Shown: positions 36,810 through 45,870 of the stretch, in pieces
Layout: every line of letters begins with the position of its first letter
Numbering within the stretch: position 1 is the stretch's first letter
The notes under the pieces: model-generated
Database searches by the model: none
What the model saw: the letters and a program-made list of their open reading frames with translations, nothing else
What the model was told of the DNA's origin: nothing
Assembly (NCBI RefSeq): GCF_025370935.1
Contig: NC_133477.1
Coordinates: forward strand, 20,589,408-20,653,407
Direction: 5' to 3'
Source of the DNA: Choristoneura fumiferana
Taxonomy: Eukaryota; Arthropoda; Insecta; Lepidoptera; Tortricidae
Length of the DNA stretch: 64,000 nt
Made by a program: the position numbers and the translations under genes

Positions 36810-38140
36810 ATATAATAAAAAAATCACTTCAATACAGCCAGCGATGTAAGCTCCGCACTCAGCAACAAATGTTCAAGGAATGACCCCGAAACAAAAACGC
36901 CAAAAGAACAATCAAAACACAGAATTTGTTTTTCAATATTCAAACCAAAAATCAACTACATAGCATTAAAACACTCATGCAGCGTTGTAATGCTGCAGTA
37001 GGTATACGTGTGTTCATGTACACCATCTATTAAATTACAGAAAAAACATGTTTACTTACTTACAAAAATCTACAATTGTTTGAAAAATGTCGCGGACAGA
37101 TTAGTGTGGGTAAAAAAGTAAATTGGCCCAAATAAGACTGAACAACAAAAATAAAAGAAAACCAAAAAACACAAACATGAAAATACATACACGATTTTGT
37201 AAAGTTGTTAAAGCTTAGACAAGTATGCAACAAGTTAGTAAAATGCACATTCTATAAACAACTCGATAGAGTACCTACTTATTTTAATTTTGGGGGGAGT
37301 TGTGGGTTGGTTCCTGTTTGCATAACTACGTCCATTTGGCTATGATCCGTTATGGCGACAAAATATAAAGAGAACTGACGTCATGGCGGTTTTTTTACGG
37401 TTAGTGCTATCTATTCTATTCTTTGCCCTATTGACCCCACACGACCATATCAGCTAGGTTCGAAAGGGTTATCATCCATTTATAATTTAGAATATTGACG
37501 GTGGAAAGCATAAACGCTGTAAGTGCTGTAACCCAAAATGTGTAAAGCTTACACCAGAGCCAAAAAACTTAAAATTTACTAAAAAATCATAACTCATGAT
37601 CCTTTTGGCCTAAAAAACCATTCTTTGGGAATTGATGTATACCTATTTGGCTAGGCTATCATTCTCTTGGTAAAAATCTTCTCTAAAGTAGTCAGCAAAG
37701 AAGTTTTGGTGGGTTACAGCATTTGAATATTTTGTTTTAAACCACGAAAACGCAGTTACATCTATACACTAATGTATGAAATAGTAGAAAGTGTATTTTT
37801 TTGGGAAAGCATAAATGTCGTAATTGGATAATGTACAGGGAGTCTACCACGCTCTCTTAATACGATTCAGGCTCTAAACTGAACTGCATCGCTATTTCGT
37901 TTCGTACCACGACGTTACTTTTGTTTGCGATTCAGTTCAAGCACGGTTCAGCGACAGCGATACAGACATTTTCATTCACCACTTCAAGCGGTTTTCGTAC
38001 CATGACGCTTAACTTGAGTGGGAATTGAATCGCTTCAGTGTCAAATTTAGCGATTCAGTATAAGTTACTCATTCTGACAATTCTTTTGGAATTTTAAGTG
38101 TTTTAAATAATAAATAAATAAATAAATAAATAAATATCAC
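36810..38140. other. Intergenic DNA with word repeats after 37840
   Basis: 36810-37840 holds no gene I can support. From about 37860 the words 'gcgattcagtt', 'gaactgaatc' and 'ttcgtaccacgacg' recur in both orientations, continuing after the SINE to about 38845. This suggests another word-repeat element split by the SINE. Confidence 0.4.
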
Positions 38141-38384
38141 GGGACAATTCACACCAATTGACCTAGTCCCAAAGTAAGCTTAGCAAAGCTTGTGTTATGG
38201 GTACTAAGCAACGGATAAATATAATTATATAGATAGATACATACTTAAATACATAGTAAACACCCAGGACCCGAGAACAAACATTCGTATTTTTCATACA
38301 AATATCTGCCCCGACACGGGAATCGAACCCGGGACCTCAAGCTTCGTAGTCAGGTTCTCTAACCACTAGGCCATCTGGTCGTAC
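38141..38384 (-). mobile_element. tRNA-derived SINE, second family
   Basis: The minus strand starts with 'accagatggcctagtggtta' (box A region) and has a 'ggttcgattcccgtgtcgg' box B. The body is AT-rich and an AAAT microsatellite tail lies at about 38105-38140. A decayed relative is at about 48830-48980. Confidence 0.82.
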
Positions 38385-38845
38385 AATGTTTTACTTGGAA
38401 TATTTTTAAATTTCAAGAACTTTTAAACTTTTATTCAAGTTTTATAATTTTTCATAGGTACGACATGGTGCTTCTTAACTCCTCATTGATAAAACTAATT
38501 TTTCAGTGAGAAAAGATACTCTTGGATTCATAGATGACAGTGTGTATACTGGTCTTGGATTAGTGACAGCGTAAACATTTTACCTAATTGTAATCAACAC
38601 AACGGTTGCTATGAACACTGAATGACATAGAGTTATATGGTTTTCTAAAATAAAGAGGTTTTAGTATACAATATTTGGTTTGCATATAGCGGCATCCCTT
38701 TCGCGACTTAGCGTTTCAGTTTTGGACCAGAGACAATATCGGTCTTTCATTCACTTGTAAACCATTGAGACTCAGCTCTGAGAAATAAACGTCGTGTACC
38801 AATTTCGACGATTCAGTTTAGGTGCCTAAATTGAACTGCTCTGCA

Positions 38846-38971
38846 GAGCTACTACGAAACTCCAAACTCGAAGTTTCGTGTCGTGCGGTCCCTCTCGCTC
38901 TCGTATTAAATAGTGTAAGTGTCAAAGGATCGCACGACACGAACTTCGAGTTTCGAGTTTCGTAGTAGCCC
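38846..38971. mobile_element. Palindromic MITE family 3, well-preserved copy
   Basis: 'gagctactacgaaactc' at the left mirrors 'gagtttcgtagtagccc' at the right, with inner 'gtgtcgtgcggtccctctcg'. A (TAGAA)n tract follows at about 38981-39005. Confidence 0.88.
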
Positions 38972-39112
38972 TGCTGCGTTTAGAATAGAATAGAATAGAA
39001 TAGAAATATTTATTCGCTTTCGCACAAAATATAATAAAAATACATTAAAGAAAAAATAAAAAACAACAATATGCGAAATCGCGAAGCGGTCCCAGCTCAG
39101 CATAGTGTTTGG

Positions 39113-39266
39113 ATCTAGACATGGGTAATCTCGACTCCGCGAAGTGATCCGACTCACTAAATCCAGCTCCGGTGGCGGTACCGAATCCGCTTATTGAATC
39201 CGACTCCTTTATTGACTCCGGTTCTTTGACGAGTACCTACTTATAGTTTATCTATGGCCGATCCGG
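39113..39266. repeat. Degenerate GAATCCGACTCC word repeats at contig end
   Basis: 'gaatccgactcc'-like words recur (for example 'gatccgactcac', 'gaatccgcttat', 'gaatccgactcc') up to the N gap. The repeat probably caused the contig to end here. Confidence 0.5.
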
Positions 39267-39698
39267 NNNNNNNNNNNNNNNNNNNNNNNNNNNNNNNNNN
39301 NNNNNNNNNNNNNNNNNNNNNNNNNNNNNNNNNNNNNNNNNNNNNNNNNNNNNNNNNNNNNNNNNNNNNNNNNNNNNNNNNNNNNNNNNNNNNNNNNNNN
39401 NNNNNNNNNNNNNNNNNNNNNNNNNNNNNNNNNNNNNNNNNNNNNNNNNNNNNNNNNNNNNNNNNNNNNNNNNNNNNNNNNNNNNNNNNNNNNNNNNNNN
39501 NNNNNNNNNNNNNNNNNNNNNNNNNNNNNNNNNNNNNNNNNNNNNNNNNNNNNNNNNNNNNNNNNNNNNNNNNNNNNNNNNNNNNNNNNNNNNNNNNNNN
39601 NNNNNNNNNNNNNNNNNNNNNNNNNNNNNNNNNNNNNNNNNNNNNNNNNNNNNNNNNNNNNNNNNNNNNNNNNNNNNNNNNNNNNNNNNNNNNNNNNN
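39267..39698. other. Assembly gap, 432 N
   Basis: An estimated-size gap. Its right edge resumes within about a dozen bases of the position that corresponds to the LINE 3' junction at 10477-10487. Confidence 0.98.
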
Positions 39699-39737
39699 TA
39701 TAAAGTCTGTATTGGGTTTAAAATCAATTTGCCTTAC

Positions 39738-39832
39738 CAACTGCAGCATTTGTGATATGCCATGCAAATCGGGTGCAGTACTACCTACTGGACCATTTCC
39801 CAGTACACCAAACTGATCCTGAAGTTCATTTT
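39738..39832 (-). CDS. Exon 2 of the PAM2-motif gene (intact copy)
   Basis: The exon is 95 bases, with acceptor TTTTTTCAG and donor GTAAGG, entering in phase 1 and leaving in phase 0. That is exactly what is needed to join exon 1 (40637-40778) to the large exon at 1581-2534. It encodes ENELQDQFGVLGNGPVG and then DLHGISQMLQL. No known domain. Its damaged twin is at 10530-10627. Confidence 0.82.
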
Positions 39833-39971
39833 CTGAAAAAATTAAGTAGTTTAAATTTTTGGATAGGATAGGAATATGTCATACATAACTTTTGCAATAA
39901 AATATGATGACTAGAGACACAGAATAGATATATTAAATAGTGATAATAGTGACTTTAATTTAGGTACTCTT

Positions 39972-40273
39972 CCATCCCAGCCTATATACGTCCCACTGCT
40001 GGGCAGAGGCCTCCTCTCAGAACAGAGGGGCTTGAGCCATAGTTTCCACGCAGCCCAGTGCAGATTGGGAACTTCACACGCCACCATTGAATTGCTTCGC
40101 AGGTATGTGCAGGTTTCCTCACGATTTTTTCCCTTCACCACAAAGCCCGTGGTAAATTTTCAAATGTAACTCCGCACATGAATATCGAAAAACTCAGAGA
40201 TGCGAGCCAGGGTTTGAACCCACGACCCTCTGCTTGAGAGGCGATAGCGTCAAACCACTAGGCCACCACGACT
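39972..40273 (-). mobile_element. tRNA-derived SINE, contig-3 copy
   Basis: The same insertion as 10770-11069, with the same AATTTAGGTACTCTT duplication (39957-39971 and 40274-40288). Because the insertion site and duplication are identical, the two regions descend from one locus. Confidence 0.9.
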
Positions 40274-40636
40274 AATTTAGGTACTCTTGCTCAAGACAAA
40301 TTCAGTTTTAGTTATAAGTTAAACTAGAAAAATGTAAACAATAGCAAAACAGTAGGTATGTTTTTAACTGACTTTCAAGTTAAATTAAGTATGTTATACT
40401 TAGCTCTAATAAATAGGTGTTTTAGAATCTTCTTTATTATTCATGTTACTTCAAACACAATACTTGTATTTTTTTTTAATAAGTCACATCAATATTAATA
40501 ATATGAATGTTTAACAATTTGTAATATTTTGGTAGCTGGATGAAGCCATTTCTTTTAAGCTTAGATATTGGCCAAGTCAGTTATTTTCAACATAATTTAT
40601 TTGGGGGGCAATTTAGAAATATTTTCTAGAACTTAC

Positions 40637-40778
40637 CATCTATAGATTCCCGGCGATCTGGGGGAGGCCTTTCGCCGACAGCGACAAAATCATCTAAATC
40701 AGATATCCCAGGGTTCCCTCCAGATACTTCTTTCAGATCGTTTAAAACATCTGCTCTACTAGACCAAACACTATTCAT
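40637..40778 (-). CDS. First coding exon of the PAM2-motif gene (intact copy)
   Basis: The ATG (revcomp of 40776-40778) follows an in-frame TAA a few codons upstream, so this is the true start. The 142 bases encode 47 residues starting MNSVWSSRADVLNDLKEV and rich in acidic residues (ISDLDDFVAVGE), and end in phase 1 at a GTAAGT donor. With 39738-39832, 1581-2534 and 1019-1273 the joined protein is about 481 residues. The start codon is 920 bp from the ATG12 start on the opposite strand, so the two genes probably share a divergent promoter region. Confidence 0.83.
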
Positions 40779-41698
40779 ATTGTCTTGTGTAACTTAACAA
40801 TTAAATAATCCACGTAAAGGCTTGTCACGACAAGTTATTGAGGTAACGTTACGCTCAGCTCAGGCCGCTCAACAGTGGACAGAATTATTTCAAGAAATTA
40901 AATTTCAATTCAAATTTAGGAAAAGTGGCTCCATCAATTTTTCGATGATTCTGCCAGTGTCGAGGTTGACAGAGACACGGTGGGTAGGTGGACGACTTGT
41001 TTGATAATCAGCCAGTTTTCGGTGGGATAACTACCAGTTTCTGTCCATGCAGGCAGCGCATAATAATATACTCTTTGCGCAGCAGTGCAAAATTGCAAGT
41101 GAATGATGGAGTGGGTGAGTCAATGGATGGAGAATGAAATGAAATTGAATGAATGAATGGAATGGAATGACAGACCAAAGAGAATATATATATAGTCTTG
41201 TCAAAAAAGAGAAGAAATTAAAAAGTGGCAACACTGTAGTGTCATCCCTTTCATTTCAAAGTATTTCAAACCCTGTCAAACCAAAAAGGGAGGACACTAC
41301 AGTGTTGCCACTTTTTAATTTCTTCTCTTTTTTTACAGACTATAACCCCCATGGCTACTAGCACTAGCCAATGGAATCGAGTTTGCATGGCAAACCATTA
41401 CCAACATGTACGCCTATACATTACAATACTCTTTGCGATATAGGTACGTGTTAGCGTGCATTAACAAAACAAGTCTTACATTAACTATTAAAAAAAATAG
41501 GCATACACTTTTTAACCTGTCAAGCGTCTGTCAAGACAAATGTCAAAATCTGTGAGTGTGGATGGATGACATGGATGTTGTTTATTTATGGTTATATCGG
41601 GTTATGTGTTGGTGTTGTGCTGTGCATTTTGTCAAATTTCGTGTATTTTACGTTAATTAATTCTATTTATAGACTTACATTGTGTATTAGTTAAAACA
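40779..41698. promoter_or_regulatory. Divergent promoter region between the PAM2-motif gene and ATG12
   Basis: This 920-bp interval separates two opposite start codons and must contain both 5' UTRs and promoters. No TATA box or initiator is clear at a usable position. A 154-bp palindromic insertion (41191-41344) occupies its middle. The promoter role is inferred from layout only. Confidence 0.55.
41191..41344. mobile_element. Palindromic MITE in the divergent promoter
   Basis: 'tatagtcttgtcaaaaaaga' at the left mirrors 'ctctttttttacagactata' at the right. Inner arms 'agtggcaacactgtagtgtc' and 'gacactacagtgttgccact' are mirror copies around a loop of about 50 bp. Confidence 0.85.
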
Positions 41699-43252
41699 AT
41701 GAGTGACGAAAAATCTGAGGAAAACACGGCTAGTTTATCTAGTGCAACAGAAAATTTGAAAACCGACGAAAAAGATAACGGCGACACCGTGAAATCGGAC
41801 AAAGTTAAAAGTAAACAATTTTCCCTTCAGTAACTAGTAGCATCATTAATTAAATTTACATTAGATGTTGTGTTTACTAATTGCGGGTGCGGTCTAAGTA
41901 CGGCCTATGTGACATGCCTATAATTATTGATCTGGAATAAAATTGTAATACGGTCGGCCCGATTATACAAACCCTCGTGTAATTTGTGTTAAGGGTTGAA
42001 TTTTATCATGTTATACATATATTTCGGGTCGACAAATATAGGGTTGTATGATAACCTCACCTTAGTTACTGCTGTTTTGTTTTACCTTTATTATTTTTAT
42101 TTCTATTTGTTTATTGTTCACACCTTTCAAATTGAAAATAGTTGTATTACTAATATCTTATTTGTATGAAGAAAAAAATAGTCTCAATCCTTACATCTCA
42201 ACTCTTATCAACAGACATCTCAGATTTCAGCATAATAAATTAATTTTCCTTTAAATTATTTCCCAGTTGATATATTGCTAAAAGCTACGGGAAATGCTCC
42301 TATAATGAAGAAAAAGAAATGGGCCGTAGATGCAGAGAAGCCCATTGGCTGGATCATGGAGTTTGTCAAGAAATACCTTAAACTAGAGCCCGAAGAAAAA
42401 CTGGTAAGATATTATTTGTTGGAACAGGTTAAAATAGTAAAACTCATAAAGTGAAGAACTATTAGCTCATACTTACTACACCTACTCCAATGGATCATTT
42501 GTTTGTTCTTTACCTACAAGGAATTTATGCTTTTGGGATAAAGAACTAGCAAATGCAATTGTTATCCATACTAATATTATAAATGCAAAAGTTACTCTGT
42601 CTGTGTTACCTCACCATGCTTAAACCGCTGAACCGATTTAGATGAATCTTGCTATGGAGAGAGTTTAAGACCCTAGACAGGATGTGTAATAATTTCTGTC
42701 CTGGAATTGCAGAGTTCCTATGAGATAACAATAAAAAAATTCTTCACAGGCAGAGTAGAGGCAACAGCTAGTTATAAACATCACAGATTTTGAAGATTAA
42801 TGGATAATGTTTCTTCTTATTTCATGCAAAAGTACTATACTTGAAATGTTTAGGTATTTAACTAAATGTAAACAAACTCTCTGTACCAGATTTGGTAAAT
42901 TCAAGCATACACAAACTAGTGTATTTCAATACAGCAATGTAAATGTCTAGATAGTTTAATGGGGGAATTTCAATATTTAAGACAACAATTGACTTTGTTT
43001 TGTTTACAAATGTAAACAAAACAAAGTCAAATACCGATCCAAACCAATTATAAATTGATTTGAGTTTATCATCAAGATTAACACAGGACCATTACTTCCC
43101 CTAAATATTTTAGCAATTTTCTTTTGCAGTTCCTGTATGTAAACCAAACATTTGCACCGTCTCCAGACCAGATCGTTAAGAACCTCTATGAATGCTTCGG
43201 AACGGATGGCAAGCTTGTACTGCATTACTGCAAGAGTCAAGCTTGGGGCTGA
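41699..43252 (+). CDS. ATG12: Ubiquitin-like autophagy protein ATG12
   Basis: Three exons: 41699-41810 (ATG, ends phase 1), 42267-42403 (ends phase 0) and 43130-43252 (TGA), with GTAAAC/CAG and GTAAGA/CAG junctions; 372 coding bases, 123 residues. Residues 1-37 are an acidic Ser/Glu/Lys-rich, probably disordered tail. The ubiquitin-like fold follows with IDILLKATGNAPIMKKKKW, WIMEFVKKYLKL, FLYVNQTFAPSPDQ and LYECFGTDGKLVLHYCKSQA, ending in W-G. The C-terminal glycine is the residue activated by ATG7 (E1), passed to ATG10 (E2) and joined to a lysine of ATG5; the ATG12-ATG5-ATG16 complex then promotes ATG8 lipidation on the phagophore. The length and C-terminus are those of a complete functional protein. 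ATG12 needs no protease cleavage because it ends in Gly, as here. It faces away from the PAM2-motif gene and converges on CFAP52. Confidence 0.97.
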
Positions 43253-43336
43253 GTGTCAATCATACAACAACCTGGGGTAGAGCAAGAGGAGTTGCTCTAC
43301 GCAAAAGATGGCAAGGGGCGCCATTTTCTAGTGTGA

Positions 43337-43342
43337 AATAAA
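43337..43342 (+). terminator. Candidate poly(A) signal of ATG12
   Basis: AATAAA 85 bases after the ATG12 stop codon, the nearest canonical signal downstream. Confidence 0.6.
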
Positions 43343-43640
43343 ACTGAGTATGCGTCCACCCCTTGTTCTTGTTCCCCATTTATTACAAACTTACTAACCA
43401 GCACTGCTAGGGGCCATAGTATTTCCTAAGTTAATTAAGTCGTGAGCAGGAGAAGTGTTTGATGAATTTGGCCGTTAAGTCCTCTAATGAGGCTTGCATA
43501 GTCACACCGAAGCATATAAGCCTCGAAAAGCAATAGAAAAAAAATTATCCTCATTTGGTAAAAGTGACCAATTTCATTGCAGAAATCACTTGGAAGTAGG
43601 AAATTTTTGGCCCCTTAGTGCTGGTTATGTATGATGGTTA

Positions 43641-44012
43641 TACAGGATGGAAAGATCGAATGCCCCATGGATAGCAACATTAGCAACTACCTTAAATATT
43701 GGAAATAGCACATTATGTGCAATGGAAAGTCTTTCCTTTATTTTTAAAAACAATTAATTCTGTAATTATGGATTTTTTTAAAATCGCTTGTCTTAATCGC
43801 TCGAACCAGTCAATAAAATGCCTTATTTTATGATGCAGATGGAAAGCGTAACTGATAAGGTTCATTTCTCACCAAACAAAATGCTCGAACAAAATAACAG
43901 AAGACCATGAAAACTAAAAATAAAGGAAAGTCTCCTTTGCACATACTTGATGTGCTATTTCCAATTATAAGGTAGTTGCCATCCATGTGGCATTCAATCT
44001 TTCCACCCTGTA
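43641..44012. mobile_element. TIR element (TACAGGATGGAAAGAT ends)
   Basis: 'tacaggatggaaagatcgaa' at the left mirrors 'ttcaatctttccaccctgta' at the right. The mirrored arms continue inward for about 100 bp ('ggaaatagcacat', 'aaaggaaagtct'). No coding frame. Confidence 0.78.
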
Positions 44013-44492
44013 TACAGGGAACAAAGTGCATTAACTTATTCAACGTGGAGCTGACTATACCCATGAATTAATTATTTTCTAAGCTTTTTTAAATGTGATA
44101 TTTAATTATGTAATTATTGTAAGAATATAATTATTTAAATAATAAGTGTAGCATGTTTATTTTGTGTTTTTCTGTATGTACTAAGTAGTGGCAAACCTGG
44201 TCCGTCATATATTTCTTCAGCACACATTTCAATATTGGCAAAAAAACGATGATAAATGCAGCTCGCCGCTAGGGTAGCGTGTTTCAAAAGAATAAACACT
44301 TATCTTTTGTTTTGACTTAGAAGTTTGATTATTTATTTCACTGCTTTACGTAAGTGCAACACTGACAGTTAATTTCTGCGCATGTGGTCGGGCGCCAATC
44401 AGCGCTCATGCTTGCCACGTGCGCCCGCCCCGCGCGTCCCAGTCCCCCATGATACAGGCGAACTGTCCATCAACGTGCCGTGAGCTGTACGG

Positions 44493-44956
44493 GTCTAGCC
44501 GCTTCAGCTGATAATGTACAGTACGCAAAATGTACACTACACGCATAATGTGCAAACAGTCAAAATGTACATACGCAAAATACATCACGACAAACGTACA
44601 GTAAGTATACGAAATGTACAGTACGCAAAATGTACTTACGCTGAAAGCACAACGCAACGCAAAATGTGTAAAAAGAAAAATACGAATGTCGCGAATTTCT
44701 CAATGCAAAATGCACAATCCGCAAAATGTGACAAAAGCAAAATATTCAATCGCCAAACGTACAAGTGTACAGTAAGCAGGATGGTTTACCAAAACCCCAA
44801 CGCCAAAAGAGGGATAATTATCATATGTACCTACTTTTAATTGTTTGTACAATCGGCTACCGTATATTTGTCATGATGTTGATTTTGCGTATGTAATGTA
44901 ACTACCTTTTGATTGCACATTATGCGTATTGTACATTATCAGCTGAAGCGAGTCTA
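44493..44956. mobile_element. Foldback element of ACGCAAAATGTACAGT words
   Basis: 'gcttcagctgataatgtaca' at 44501-44520 is mirrored exactly at 44930-44949. Between them 'acgcaaaatgtac' and close variants recur a dozen times without a fixed period, mainly at 44515-44790. The region can be read as an open frame of 108 codons but is simply repetitive. Confidence 0.75.
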
Positions 44957-44987
44957 GCTAGCTGGCGCGCGCGGATGTACAGGGGAG

Positions 44988-45085
44988 CTACTACAAAATT
45001 CGAAAATCGAAGTTCGTATCGTAAATCGTACCGTTCCTCTCACTCGTATTAAATAATATAAGCGTCAACGGGACGGCAAGATACG
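44988..45085. mobile_element. Palindromic MITE family 3, partial
   Basis: 'gagctactacaaaattcg' start with 'gaagttcgtatcgt' inside; the right arm is degraded. Confidence 0.6.
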
Positions 45086-45117
45086 AAGGTTAAGTCCAGG
45101 TAAAAGCTCATACTATT

Positions 45118-45870
45118 TTTAACCCCCGACGCAAAAAGAGGGGTGTTATAAGTTTGACCGCTGTGTGTCTGTCTGCGGCACCGTAGCTCTTAAACGGGCG
45201 AACCGATTTGAATGCGGTTTTTTTATTTGAAAGCAGGGTTTCTAGCGATGGTTCTTAGACATGTTTTATCAAAATCGGTTCAGTCGTTTTTGAGATATTC
45301 AACTTTGAACTGACAAAGTCGGGGATTTTCCAACATTTTTTTTTTGGTTATTCAATAAATAGGTGTCCATCCGCTTCGTGCAAACCGCCTCAGCTAACGT
45401 AGGCCCGAAAATGGGAGGTAATTGAATAAGTTCACACAACTAAAACCACAACTATCAAAAATGTAGGTATAATATAATGGAAGTATATCAAACAGTCGTG
45501 AACACACTGATAATTGCGGTCGGTCATTTGCGGTCCCCGCCGCCGCTGTTGACGAAGTCTTTGCTGGTCGTCCGCGTTGGCAAATTATCTGAAAACACAA
45601 AATTTAAAAGGTTTCAAAATAAACTAATCTATAACCTTACCAATAAATAGTTGGAAAACCCCCGACTTTGTCACTTCAAAGTTCAATATCTCAGAAACGG
45701 GTGAACCGATTTTGATAAAACATGTCTAAGAAGCGTCGCTAAAAAACCTGCTTTCAAATAAAAGCAGACCGCATTCAAATCGGTCCATCCGTTTAAGAGC
45801 TACTGTGCCACAGACAGACACAAATAGCGGTCAAACTTATAACACCCCTCTTTTTGCGTCGGGGGTTGAT
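45118..45870. repeat. Inverted pair of 'cccccgacgcaaaaagaggg' repeats
   Basis: 45118-45335 begins 'aacccccgacgcaaaaagag' and is present in reverse at 45655-45868. A third copy is at 55455-55645 (reverse). The pair encloses the last CFAP52 exon, so its 3' UTR and transcript end lie within repeat DNA. Confidence 0.82.
45524..45588 (-). CDS. CFAP52: CFAP52 last exon
   Basis: Acceptor TTTTCAG, phase 1 in, 21 full codons ending GGGDRK and TGA at 45524-45526. It encodes a Ser/Thr/Gly tail with no domain. Confidence 0.7.

Noticed and set aside
39248..39767. Long open frames across the N gap
   Set aside because: They consist of unknown residues from the gap; only the real exon at 39738-39832 is kept.
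44514..44840. 108-codon plus-strand open frame
   Set aside because: It is a translation of the 'acgcaaaatgtac' word repeats of the foldback element.
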